A stretch of DNA of 64,000 nt from Physcomitrium patens (GCF_000002425.4 NC_037261.1:7182701-7246700); one strand, 5' to 3'. Counted from the stretch's first letter, positions 47,561-59,562 are shown. Translations and numbers: made by a program. Notes: a model not told the origin generated them from the letters alone.

Positions 47561-50500
47561 AAACCGTGCGGCTGGACAATGAAATATCCCAACAACAATC
47601 AGGTTCCTTTCTTTCTGCCCAACCTGCACTTTGTTTTACAATCCCTCTGTTTATCGGCCCTCAAAAACTGAGAACCTTAGCACTACTAGACTCAAGAGAA
47701 TCTACTTATTTTATAGACGAAGAATTTGCAAAGCGTCATAAGATCCCTTTAGTACAAAAATCAAAACTTGTTCATGTTGAGGTCATAGATGGGCGACCTT
47801 TATTGTCTAGTAGCATCACCCATGAATCAAAACCTATAGAAGTAATGTTTAAAGACCATAGTAGTCATATTATTTTTAATATTATTAGAACCCCATCAAA
47901 TCCTATTATTCTTGGTCTTTCTTGGTTGGAAAAATATAATCCATTGATAGATTGGAGGTTGCGGAAGATGACTTTTCCCACAAAACCACCTAAGAAAAAA
48001 CCTAGTAAAAAACCTCGAAAAAAGAAATCCTTATTCATTGGAGCAAGAGCGTTTATAAGATCATCTAAGGAAGGCACTCCATTTGTCATTTATGCGGCTC
48101 CAACTACCGAGGAGAAGATCTCAACAGCAAGTATACCGGAGCAATATAAAGATTTTGAAGACGTGTTTCAAAAGAAGAACGCCGACATACTACCGGAACA
48201 CCGACCATATGATTGTGCCATAGATTTGCAAGAAGGAGCACAACCACTTTTTGGCCCAATCTACAATCTATCGCAAACGGAGTTGGCAGAGTTACGAAAG
48301 TACATCGACGAGAATCTAGCCAAGAACTTCATTCGTCATTCAAAATCATCAGCTGGAGCACCCATCTTATTTGTGAAGAAGAAAGATGGATCATTACGGA
48401 TGTGTGTGGACTATCGAGGCCTCAACAAGGTAACAAAGAAAAATCGTTATCCATTACCCTTGATTTCTAGTCTCTTAGAACAACTTGGACATGCGAAGAT
48501 CTTTACAAAAATTGATCTAAGGGGAGCTTATAATCTCGTATGAATCAAGGAAGGAGATGAGTGGAAGACAGCATTCCGTACAAGGTATGGTCATTTCGAA
48601 TATAATGTCATGCCTTTTGGTCTTACCAATGCTCCAGCGGTTTTCCAACATATGATGAATGACATCTTTCGAGAACACCTCGACGATTTTGTTGTCATCT
48701 ACTTGGACGATATTCTAATATTCTCTAAAAACGAAGAAGAGCATGAGGAGCATGTTCGTTTGGTGTTGGAGAAACTACGCAAGCGAGGACTATATGCCAA
48801 ATTAGAAAAGTGTTTATTTCACCAGACGGAGATGGAATTTTTGGGGTTCATTGCGACTACAGAAGGTTTGAAGATGGACCCCAAGAAAGTAGAAGCAATC
48901 ATGTCTTGGGAGATTCCGAAGACGGTTAGAGACGTACAATGCTTTCTTGATTTTGCTAACTTCTATCGGATCTTGATCAAGAATTATTCTCAAGTTGCTG
49001 CTCCTCTCACTCGATTAACATGCAAGGATAAGTTGGAATGGGGACCTTTGGTGGAGAAGGCGTTTCAAGATTTGAAGACAACATTTACTACAGCTCCAAT
49101 TTTGGTACATCCAGACTTTACAAAGGCCTTCCATTTAGAAACTGATGCTTCAGATTTTGCTTTGGGAGCTGTGCTTTCACAAATGAGTGAAGATAAGAAG
49201 CTCCATCCAGTTGCATTCTATTCTCGGAAGTTCTCTGCTGCTGAAATCAATTATGAGATCCACGATAAGGAACTTCTTGCTATAGTGGATTCTTTCAAAG
49301 AATGGCGTCACTTTCTTGAAGGAGCTGCACATCCAGTAACCGTATATACGGATCACAAGAATTTGGAGTATTTCATGACGGCTCGAGTTTTAAATCGGCG
49401 TCAAGCTCGGTGGAATATGTCGCTATTTAGATTCGATTTTGTTATCACTTATCGACCTGGAAGGCAGCAACGACTATCCGATGCTTTATCAAGGAGATCG
49501 TATCTTGCACCAAAGGCTGGAGAAGCAGCGTTTGATCAACAATGTACAACGTTATTGAAGCTAGAGAGATTTCAACTTTGTGCTACTATTGTATCATTTG
49601 ATGGTGACTTCCTAAACCAGGTACGTGCTATGACCATTAAAGATTCAGTAGCCATTGATATCAAGCAACGTACCAATGACGACAAGTTCAAGGTGGAGGG
49701 AGATCTTTTATACTTTGAAGAGCGATTGTACATTCCAAAAGGACTAGCACGACTCCGAGTTCTTCAATCTCGCCATGATTTTCCAACTGCGGGACATTTT
49801 GGATTCAACAAGACCTTGGAGCTTATTTCCCGAGATTTTTGGTGGCCCCAAATGTAGAAGGATGTGAAAGATTTTGTCCTCTCCTATGATATCTGTTCAA
49901 GATCTAAGAATCCTCGGCATCGCTCTTATGGACTTCTACAGCCATTGCCAATTCCACGTCAACCATGGTCTTCTATTCCTATGGACTTCATCACGGACTC
50001 GCCATCATCAAACTCATTTGACAGCATCTTTGTCGTAATAGATCGGCTTATAAAAATGGCACACTTTGTTCCTTGTAAGAAGACATCGTCCAGTGAAGTC
50101 ACAGCAAGACTCTTTCTCGATAATGTGTATCGATATCATGGACTACCAGATGATATCATATTAGATCGAGGTACCCAGTTCGTGTCAAAGTTTTGGAGAT
50201 CTCTCTTTGATATATTGAAGGTGGATATCAAGCTTTCTTCAGCTTTTCATCCTCAAACTGATGGCCAAACGGAACGGGTGAACCAAGTCTTGGAGCAGTA
50301 CTTACGATGCAGCATCAACTATCAGCAAGACGATTGGACTGCATATCTACCGCTAGCCGAGTTTACATATAACAACACCCTCCATGCGTCGACTCAACAA
50401 ACACCATTCTTTTCCAACTATGGGTATCATCCGAAGCTTGATTTATTGAGTCCGTCAACAAATAACAATCCAGCAGCTGAAGGATTTGCGAAGCAACTAT

Positions 50501-51036
50501 CAGAGCTTCAAACTATGTTGAAGCTTCAATTACAATCCACTCAAGAATCCTATAAGACGTCTGCAGATAGATTTCGGAATCCAGCACCTACTTTCAAAGT
50601 TGGAGACAAAGCCTGGCTTCTTCGACGAAATATCAAGACCAAGCGACCATGTGATAAGTTGGACTATCGAAGATTGGGACCATTTATCATCCAGAAGCAA
50701 ATTAATCCAGTGGCATACCGGCTGGAGTTACCGGCCTCGATGAAGGTACATCCAGTCTTTCATGTTTCTCTGTTGGAACCTTATCGAGAGTCATCTTTTC
50801 TTGGAAGAGTGCAATGTCCGCCACCTAGTATTGAAATCGAGAACCACGAAGAATACGAGGTTGAAAAGGTATTGGATTCACGGCGAAGGTGGGGAAAGTT
50901 AGAATATCTTGTTCATTGGTGCGGCTATGACATTAATGAGCGAACGTGGGAGCCAGCTGAAAATCTTGCAAATGCGCCACAAAAGGTACAGGAGTTTCAT
51001 CAACGACATCCCGATAAACCTAAATCAATTCGATGA
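47509..51036 (+). pseudogene. pol of gypsy element 2: protease, RT, RNase H, integrase, chromodomain
   Basis: Nearly intact polyprotein with two stops: TGA at 48541 (expected Arg in NLVRIKEGDEW) and TAG at 49855 (Trp expected from relatives). Order: aspartic protease ALLDSREST near 47685, where the catalytic DSG has become DSR; RT with [33 protein letters not shown] and the catalytic YLDD; RNase H with TDASDFALGAVLSQM and HDKELLAI; integrase with a zinc-binding start (HDFPTAGHFG ... CSRSK, first Cys of the CxxC replaced by Tyr), catalytic Asp in [19 protein letters not shown], and Glu in [13 protein letters not shown]. At the C-terminus is a chromodomain ([30 protein letters not shown]), which defines a chromovirus and probably steers integration to marked chromatin. 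The element copies itself through RNA. Confidence 0.95.
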
Positions 51037-51152
51037 TAGCTTCTTTCTGAAGCTTGTTCTGCCAACAATATAAGAAAAGGGGAGAGCACCAGCAAAATTC
51101 ATAGTTGATGTAGTTATTTTCTCCAAGATAGATCGTAGTTTGGTCTTTTGAT

Positions 51153-51506
51153 ATGGATAGCCAAGAGATAGATACTATGCTAGTCAGAGTATCGCAACGG
51201 AGTAGCTCACGAAGGCGATCCCGAGATGAAGAACTACATGTACCACGATGACGACGGAGGATACCGAGTAACCGATCACTGGTGATCGTATTTGAGATCG
51301 AGCCTACTTACGATGGTCAACTAGAAGGCGTGTTTGCAGGACAATTTCACAATGAGGACACGGAAGTTCATGCTTGGTCAGAAGTCGAAGGCGTGGGCCA
51401 CTACCATTGGCTTCAAGGGTCGATGAACCACTTGCCTCGTGAACAACAGTTGGAGTTCATAGCAGAAGTTATGCGACAGATCTTTATTTTCTTGCGTTGG
51501 TACTGA
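51153..51506 (+). pseudogene. Extra small ORF between pol and 3' LTR (gypsy element 2)
   Basis: ATG at 51153 opens MDSQEIDTMLVRVSQRSS, then an Arg/Ser-rich stretch (SRRRSRDEELHVPR). A single TGA at 51249 (probably from CGA) follows, and the frame stays open to 51506, about 117 codons in all. The C-terminal half carries YDGQLEGVFAGQF and YHWLQGSMNHLPREQ. A related frame occurs at the same place in the diverged element 1 (53077-53397) with YLWLRGPINHLRREQ, so the ORF was probably under selection. I recognise no known domain. It is not an envelope gene: no signal peptide or transmembrane segment is visible. Confidence 0.65.
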
Positions 51507-51553
51507 TCAACAACATTGCTTCTCAGAGACCTCGAAGCTAAAGGAGGAGGTGA

Positions 51554-52048
51554 TGTTAGGGACATATTCTTTAGAACTTTCTAGAGAGAAGTTTCTAGAA
51601 CCTTCTAGAAAACAAGCCTCTAGAACCTTCTAGAAGAGAAGCCTCTGGAACCTTTTAGAAAGAAGTTTCTAGAAGCTTCTAGAAAAGAAGTCTCTGGAAC
51701 CTTCTAGAAGAGAAGTTTCTAGAAGCTTCTAGAAAGGAATCCCCTGGAACTTTCTAGAAGCTTCCTAGTTAATAGAAGTAGCTCGAGAAGTTTCTAGAAC
51801 CTTCTAGAAAGGAAGCCTCTGGAACCTTCTAGAAGCTTCCTAGTTAATAGAAGTAGCTCGAGAAGCTTCCTAAGTAGGAGTATATATAGGGATCGAGGCT
51901 GAAGAGTTCTTCAGTCTCAACAACACATCTCTTGGAGTTCTAGCTCACCTTTCTAGTGTTGTTCTTGTACTCATCTGTTTAATCTAGTTCTGCCACTTCT
52001 TCTTGAACTTCTTGTTAGATTTCAAGTCTGTATTTTGTGTCCGTGACA
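51554..52048 (+). mobile_element. 3' LTR of gypsy element 2 (495 bp)
   Basis: Preceded by a polypurine tract (AAAGGAGGAGGTGA). Same ends, length, HSE array and TATA box as the 5' LTR. The sequence after it resumes the integrase frame of element 1. Confidence 0.95.
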
Positions 52049-52880
52049 GCGAACTCTTTTCAAGATTCTAAAAGTGGATATAAAACTATCTTCGATATTC
52101 CATCCTCAAACTAATCGACAAACGGAGCATGTTAATCAAGTTTTGGAGCAGTATTTAAGATGTACCATTAACTACTAATAAGATGATTGGACAACTCTTT
52201 TACCATTGGCAGAGTTTACTTATAATAACATGGTACATTCTTCTACAAAACAAACACCTTTCTTTACTAATTATGGTTATCATCCATGACTTGATACTTT
52301 TGACTTTTCAAAAGTTGATAATCTTGTTGCGAAAGATTTGACAATTCATTTGTCAGAGCTACATGCAACGATGAAGGCATAGTTAAAAGAAGCTCAAGAA
52401 CAACAAAAAGTCAATGCGGATGTCTATCGAAATAAACAACCACCATTCTATATGGGTGATAAGATATGATTACTTTGTCATAATATCAAGACCACTCGTC
52501 TTTGTGACAAGTTGAACTATCGAAGGCTTAGACTATTTTCTATTTTTGTACAAATCAATCCAATTGCATATCGTTTATATCTACCAGAGTCAATAAAAAT
52601 CCATCCAGTATTTCACATGTCTCTTCTTGAACCATACAAGACAAAGGACATACCAAAAAGAAGACAAGGTCCACCTCCTCTTATAGAAGTGGACAATAAT
52701 GAAGAGTTTAAAGTCGAAGAAGTCTTTGATTCAAGGCGACACCGAAATAAATTAGAATATCTTGTCCATTGGCATGGATTTGATATTAGTGAATGCACAT
52801 GGCAGCCAATAAAGAATCTTATAAATACAGCAAAGGCGGTGGAGGCTTTTCATCGACGACATCCATCAAAATCAAGATGA
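52049..52880 (+). pseudogene. Gypsy element 1, right part: integrase end and chromodomain
   Basis: Continues the interrupted integrase: [20 protein letters not shown], then [14 protein letters not shown], a decayed stretch with stops at about 52175, 52290 and 52380, and an intact tail from 52512 (FHMSLLEPYKTKDIPKRRQG) to the chromodomain (FKVEEVFDSRRHRNKLEYLV; HRRHPSKSR). Together with 43977-45759 it forms one older chromovirus split by element 2. Confidence 0.88.
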
Positions 52881-53076
52881 AAACCTTCCTTTTAAAAGAA
52901 ACAAGATCTAAGGAAGATAACATTCTACTTTCAATCCTTGTTTGTAGCTTCTTTGTAGTTGTGACACTCAGGAAATAGAGAACCAACAACCAGCAGATTC
53001 GACTCAAGAGCCTTTGTTTGCTGATCTGTCAGATAAGACATTATGATTGTCACAACCTTCAAGACGATGGAATTGA

Positions 53077-53397
53077 GATGAAGATCTTCAAGAACAATAT
53101 GTTCTTCCTCGAATAGATGGCGAGATACAATGCATTTGGTATCACGACCTTGGAAGGGACTCCAGATATTTGGTGATTTTACTAGAAGTAGGAACAACTC
53201 CTGATGGTGTTCCAAATATTTTATTCGAAGGAAGTTATGAAGGCCTCAACAATGATCAAATAATTGGGTGGTCTTCTTGCCTTGGTATGACACAGTACCT
53301 ATGGTTGAGAGGTCCTATCAATCATCTTCGAAGAGAACAAAGATCAAAGTATGTGGCGAATACAATTCGTCACATCATAGATTTTCTCAACATATGA
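53077..53397 (+). pseudogene. Extra small ORF of gypsy element 1
   Basis: Open frame of about 106 codons after a TGA at 53074, starting DEDLQEQYVLPRIDGE and ending FLNI. It lies between chromodomain and LTR, as in element 2, and shares with it the V-I-L/F-E start of the conserved part, the spaced Trp-Gly-Tyr-Trp-Leu pattern (YLWLRGPINHLRREQ) and an alpha-helical end (ANTIRHIIDFL versus AEVMRQIFIFL). Upstream of the TGA the frame still shows SQPSRRWN, matching the basic SRRRSR part of the element 2 ORF. Unknown function. Confidence 0.6.
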
Positions 53398-53438
53398 TTA
53401 TCACTCCTCGAAGAACTCGTTCCTAGAAAGGGAGGTAA

Positions 53439-53997
53439 TGTCACAGACATATGCATGTAAGCCAATAATTACATGTATAAATAGATAGAAGTAAGTAAAA
53501 GTTGATAAAAATAAGTTAATTCTATAGTATTTGGTATAGAAGCTTTCTAGAAGCTTCATAGACGCTGCTTTGACTTTATAGGTATCTTTAATTGACTTTT
53601 TGGAATTAGAAACGTGGTCAAAAAGTTGGCCATGTGCCACACATGTTGTTAGCTTGAAGACCAAGCTAACTATGTGGCCCATACATAGAAAAATTAGCCT
53701 TGTAAGTCAACACATATGTCCTACAAAATCAACACATATTGGAGGTCCGATAGAACATCGCCATGTAGTCCCTAGTTAGATAGTATATATAAAAACAAGA
53801 GTGAAGCCTTCTTCACTCTTGTCAACTCCTTTCTTGCTTCTAGTCTAGTTTCAAGGGTCTCTAGTTTTCTTGGCTTTTGGCAATAGCCATTCTAGTTTCT
53901 TTATTAATAATTATATCAAGTTATTTCTATTTTGTCATCTTTCTATGAAAGAAGTCTTACTTGTTTATTTGTCTTTATGATGTTCTTCTCTTTGACA
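53439..53997 (+). mobile_element. LTR of the older gypsy family (559 bp)
   Basis: Follows a polypurine tract (AGAAAGGGAGGTAA) after element 1. It begins TGTCACAGACATATG and ends TTTGACA, giving TGTCA/TGACA inverted ends. It holds a TATA box (GTATATATAAAAAC near 53782) and one three-unit HSE at 53545-53557. It serves as 3' LTR of element 1; gag of element 3 starts within a few bases after it, so the two may share it. Related but diverged LTR sequence is at 57650-57935 and, inverted, at 42484-42770. Confidence 0.75.
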
Positions 53998-54000
53998 CCT

Positions 54001-57000
54001 ATGGAAGAAATCCAGAGTCTACATTAAGAAGTTGTGCTAATGAGAGAAACAAGTTGGTCAGCCTTACAATCAAATTCAGGGGGTCTTACTTCTACAAGTT
54101 CAAGAGAGGCAAGAATATCTATGCTCAAGAAGTTTGATGAAACAAGATCAAAATTTTGAGAGTTTTTACAACAAGTTAAGTTCTACTTAAGGTTACATCC
54201 TTTCCAATATATAGAATTTACTCAAGTTGGCTTCATAGGCACACTTCTATCTAGAAGTGCTCCTTCTTGGTTTGCACCTTTGATAGAAAAAGATTCAGAA
54301 CTTTTTTATGATTTAAATTCATTCTTAAAAGTATTTACAGCCACATTTTGAGAAATTAATCGAGAACGAGTAGCAGAGACTAAATTCTTATCTTTATGAT
54401 AAAGATCATGATTAGCCACCACATATGCTGCTGAATTCTAAAATCTTGCTTGCGATGTGGACTGGAATGACAAAGCACTTATTAATCAATATTGATATAG
54501 GTTGAAGGATAGCATCAAAGATTGCTTATTAAGGATGCCAAAAGCAAAATCTTTGGAATAATTTATTGTTCAAGCTATTACATAGGACAATCAATTATTT
54601 GAAAGGTATTTAAGAGCAAAGACTTGGCTGAAGAGGAATAAGTCAAGTAATGGCAGCAACTCCCAAGTTTTTTGAAACATATTCATTAAGGCCAGAACTT
54701 ATACAAAATATTATGATATGTTTTAAACCTTTCACAGAGTAAGAAAAATTTCAAAGTCACTAAGCCGATTTGTGTTAATATTGTGGAGGAGCTAAGCAAA
54801 CTACTCAACATTGTCAAAAGAAGCAACATAATTATAAAATGAGGAGCACAATTACCAAAGAAGATAATGTATGGAAAAATGAGTTTCTCGAGCTATAATA
54901 GGAATCTTGCAGTTGAAATCATGTACAACACCTAGTAAAGGTCTTACTCTCGCCTTAAACCCTTCATCTTGTTTTATTATAGATGTGTATTTAGGATCTA
55001 AAAATTACAAAGTCTTTGGCTTATTAGATTCAAGAGCCTTCAACAAATCTCTGCGGAGGCTCTTGAATGTGTAAGGATTATTGAAGACCTAATAAGATCA
55101 CCATCAAAAATAGGTATCCTTTGTTGTTGATTTTAAGACTTCTTGACCAACTCAATCAAGCAAAGATCTATATCAAAATAGATCTACGAGGAGCATATAA
55201 CTTAATTTGTATCAAAAAAAGGAGATGAATGGAAGACTTCTTTTCAAACTAAGTATGGACATTTTGAATATAATGTCATGCCTTTTGGATTCACAAATTC
55301 ATCGATTGCTTTTCAAAATCTTATGAATGATGTTTTTTGTGAATTTCTAGATGATTTTATCATTTGTTATTTAGACTACATTCTAATCTACTCTAAGAAT
55401 ACATAAGAACATGAACTTCACATTTGTCGTGTATTACAAAAACTTAAAGATGTAGGATTATATGCCAAAATGAAAAAGTGTGTAGTCTACACTACTCAAG
55501 TTGACTTTTTAAGGTACATCATTTCCAATAAAGACCTTATAATGGATCCAAAGAAGGTCCAAACTACCATAGATTGGAAGATTCCAAAAACAATACAAGA
55601 TGTGCAATACTTTTTGGGCTTTGCTAATTATTACCAAATCTTTATCCAAAACTTTTTTCAAGTTGTAGCTCTACTTATACGTTTGACTTGTAAAGACAAA
55701 CTTGAGTGGAATAAAGAAGTCAAAGCATCGTTTGTTGCTTTGAAGAAGAAATTTATTTTTGTACCAATTTATATCGTGTCGACTTTTATGAGGCATTCTT
55801 TATAAAAACAAATGCATCAAATTTTGCCTTGGGTATAATATTGTCACAAATAGGAATAAATGACGAACTCCATCCAATATCTTTTTATTCCAAGAAACTT
55901 TTACCAGCCAAAATTAACTATGAGATCCATGATAAAGAACTTCTTGTAATTATAGATTCATTTTAAGAATGACATCATTATTTAGAAGGTAATTCAAGTC
56001 CAGTCATAATATATACAAATCACAAGAACCTCAAGTATTTCATATCTATGCATGTTTTAAATTGTCGCAAAGCTCGTTGGAGCATTTCATTATTAAGATT
56101 TGATTTCAAGATCACATATCAACTTGAAAAATAACAAGGTTTATCACATGTTCTTTCTAGATGCTCTTATCTTGCACCAAATGAAAGAAATACATCTTTT
56201 GATCAACAAAGAACAATTTTCTTGAAGCTAGAGCATTTTCATCTTCAAGCAATGAAATCAATATTGATTGTTGATTTGACCTTTGTCAAATAAATTCAAT
56301 CAAATATGTCCTCTGACCCTCTTATTCATGATATCAAGAATATTTTTTCTAAGTTTCATGATGTTTCAAAGTTTGAGTTCAAGGACAACCTACTTTATTT
56401 TGAAAGATGCATATATATTTAAAAAGAAGTACATTTACATATTCTTCAAGCATGTCATGACTTTTCAGCAGTAAGACATTTTAGATACAATAAGACTTTA
56501 GAGCTTATATATAGAGATTTTTAGTGGCTGCAAATGTGAAAGGTAATAAAAGACTTTGTCTAATCATGTGACATTTGTTTAAGATCAAAAATTCCCCATC
56601 ATCAATCCTATAGACTTCTCCAATTATTGCCTATACTTAAACAACCATGGTCTTTCATTTCTATGGATTTTATTATACATCTTTCAAGTTTAAGTTCATA
56701 TGACTCTATATTCGTAATTGTAGATTGCTTCACCAAAATGGCACATTTTATAATATGTATAAAATCTATTTCAAGTAAAAAAATAGCTAAGCTTTTCATT
56801 GACAATATTTATCGCTATCATGGATTGTCAAAGGATATTATATCGGATAAGGAGACTCAATTTGTATCAAGATTCAAGATAACCCTATTCAAGATTTTAA
56901 AGATGGATATAAAGCTCTCTTTGGCTTTTCATCCTCAAACTGATGAGCAAACAAAACGGGTGAATCAAATTCTAGAATAGTTTTTGAAGTCTACCATCAA

Positions 57001-57640
57001 CTATTATCAAGATGATTGGACAGCTCTTTTACGATTAACAGAGTTTGCATACAATAATTTGATACATTCTTCTACTCAACAAACACTTTTCTTTGTCAAT
57101 TATGGTTATCATCCACAACTTGATACTTTTGACTTTTCAAAAGTTGATAATCTTGCGATGGAAGATTTAGCAAATCATTTGTCGAAGCTACATGCAACAA
57201 TAAAGATGCAATTAAAGAAAGCTCAAGAATGAAAAAAGACTAATGTACATGCCTATCGCAATGAGCAACTCAATTCAACGTAGGTCACAAGGTATAGTTA
57301 CTTCATTACAATATCAAGACTACTTGTGATTGTGATAAGTTGGACTATTGTAGGCTAGGACCTTTTCTTATTTGTAAACAAATCAATCCTATTGCTTATC
57401 AATTATATCTATAAAGATCGACCCTAGATTTCATGTGTTCCTTCTTGAGCCGTACAAGACAATGAATATCTCAAGAAGAAGACAAATATCCCATCTCCTC
57501 CTATAGAAGTAGATAATAATAAAGAATTTGAAGTGGAAGAAGTCGTAGACTCAAGGTGGTGCCAAAATAGGTTGGAACATATTGTTCATTGGCATGCATA
57601 TGATATTAGTGAATATACATAGAAACCATTAAAGACATGC
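54001..57640 (+). pseudogene. Gypsy element 3: decayed gag-pol
   Basis: A heavily decayed relative of element 1. gag from 54001 (MEEIQSLH, then SALQSNSGGLTSTSSREARI and a capsid-like region) and a zinc knuckle near 54780 (YCGGAKQTTQHC). The protease is mostly lost. RT from about 55110 ([13 protein letters not shown] remnant, YNVMPFGFTN, LDYILIYSKN where the DD pair reads DY), RNase H at about 55800-56060 with many breaks, integrase from about 56620 (PWSFISMDFIIHLSS; DIISDKETQFVSRF; FHPQTDEQTKRVNQ). The chromodomain is at 57510-57620 (FEVEEVVDSR...). It lacks the extra 3' ORF and the first part of its 3' LTR; a deletion joins the chromodomain to mid-LTR sequence near 57640. Confidence 0.8.
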
Positions 57641-57935
57641 AAGTTAAGGCATGTAGTTAGCAAAGTCAATATGTTTTGGAGGTCCTATAGGACATTGCTA
57701 CGTAACTCATAATTAAGAATATATATAGAGGCAAAAATGAAGCCTTCTTCACTCTTATCAATGTCTTTTTAGTCCTTAGTCTTGTTTCAAGACTTTCTAG
57801 TCTTCTTGTTTTTTGACAATAGCCATTCCAGTTCAATATTATATCACCTTTGAGTGACTCTCTAGTTCCTTTCAATGATATAAGAGTGTATTGAAGTTTT
57901 TCTTTCTTCAAGATTCATATCCTTGATACATGGTA
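57641..57935 (+). mobile_element. Truncated LTR after gypsy element 3
   Basis: Matches 53700-53890 (shared GAAGCCTTCTTCACTCTT and CAATAGCCATTC) and extends with a tail found only in the inverted copy at 42484-42770. The LTR start is missing. Confidence 0.65.
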
Positions 57936-58457
57936 TAATCCATGTATCATGGATGTCGGATCTTACTTCTATAACTAGATATGAATTTAAGTTAATCCAC
58001 ATGCATTGAACATTTTTGTGCATGAATCTATTTCTTTTGTATAGTCAAAAAATATTCTCATGTAGAATAGTTCACTTATGTAGTAATTTTGTATATTGTA
58101 ATAACTTTTTAATTCATATGGTTATTTTTACTAATATTTTTAGATTGAATATTGGTATGACTTTGAGATAGTTTTATGATATAAAAATTGTATATGAATT
58201 ACACAATGTAATTGGAATTTGTAGTTCAAAATAATGGATATTTATTTGTTATTTGTTTTGTATCATAAGTAAAAGATTACATATTCACACAATAAATGAA
58301 GAAAAGAGTTAAGAAATAACTTTATTAATTGTTCAAAAATATTAAATGAGTATATTTTTCTTATCACTTAATAAAATTGAATAAAAAAAACTAATATTAT
58401 ATTATATTATTTTTTTACATTAATTTAAAAGATTTATATCATATGTGTGTGTATGTG

Positions 58458-58459
<2 letters not shown>

Positions 58460-58489
<30 letters not shown>
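58460..58489. repeat. (AT)n microsatellite
   Basis: Uninterrupted AT run, preceded by a short GT-rich stretch. Confidence 0.9.
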
Positions 58490-58492
<3 letters not shown>

Positions 58493-58628
58493 TTATATAT
58501 TTTTACTTTAAATTATATGATTGGATTTTTTAAAATAACTTTAATTTTTTATGCATAAAATAAATAATTCCAAATCTTTATATTCAATGTTAGAATGCTT
58601 AATGATTCAAGATTACTTCAATAAGGAA

Positions 58629-58652
58629 TATATATATATATATATATATATA
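58629..58652. repeat. (AT)n microsatellite
   Basis: Uninterrupted AT run followed by a CATA repeat tract. Confidence 0.9.
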
Positions 58653-59090
58653 GATATGCATACATACATACATATATATATATCTTTTTATTATACTTTA
58701 TTCTTTCAAAGTTCATGATAGACCAATTAGTAATTCTTTGTTTGTTTTGCAATCTCTAAGCAAAAAGAAATAGACTATGTTGAAATAAATTCCATACTAG
58801 TTTTTTTTAATCTAAATGCATTTTCCAACTTTCAATAGGTAATACATTTAATTTCATAATTTATACATGTGTAGTTGTTTGATACTACACATGTAATCAT
58901 TTTAAAAATTTAGAATGATTGTGTGCAAAAATAAAGAAACATCCCATGATAATTATATACACAAGCATATAAAACCTCCAAATTACAAACATGTATTTGT
59001 GAGTTTTTTACAATGGTGTATTATATCCTTAAAATATATTCATTCTTTTTATTGAAAGAAGGTGGAAGAATGTTGAGCTTTTTTCCTTCA

Positions 59091-59562
59091 TTACTTTAAA
59101 GGAAAATATCATGGATATCCTTAAAATTTGCCAAAATATCCAGAATACCCCTCTTTTGTGATAATTGCAAATCTGCCCTTCAATATGATAAGTTATAACC
59201 TTCTTGTTTTTAGATGCAATTAGAGCCCAAAGCATGTGTTATGCAAATTTTGGCTCAACACTTGGTCTCACATCTTGGGCACCTCACAATAATGAATCTT
59301 AGAGGCTTTTTTGCCTAGAAACACAAGAAGAAATTTGACAACGAATGGTTGTCAAAACCTCAATGTCGTTAGGAACGACTGTCTCCACTGGTATCTTCTA
59401 GGGCCCATCGACACATGAAATGACTCTTGTGGCAATGTTGCCAAAATCTTTGAACTCTCCAATTTGACAATCACAGAGGAAGACAAATCGCAATCAGTGG
59501 AGCAAAGTATTCTTGATATTGTGACAAATTTCAGGGGCATTTATGATATTTTTCCTTACTTT
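59091..59562. mobile_element. Possible short non-autonomous element with imperfect inverted ends
   Basis: The left end carries GGAAAATATCATGGATATCC; the right end, read in reverse complement, carries GGAAAAATATCATAAATGCC. That gives an imperfect inverted repeat of about 20 bases around 470 bp with no coding capacity. A similar end motif occurs at 29655-29690. No clear target duplication could be fixed, so this is tentative. Confidence 0.3.

Larger units (their letters stand above)
57936..59090. other. AT-rich region
   Basis: No gene. Holds (AT)n runs at 58460-58489 and 58629-58652. Confidence 0.6.

Noticed and set aside
51282..51506. env-like gene in gypsy element 2
   Set aside because: The extra ORF lacks a signal peptide, transmembrane segment and cysteine pattern.
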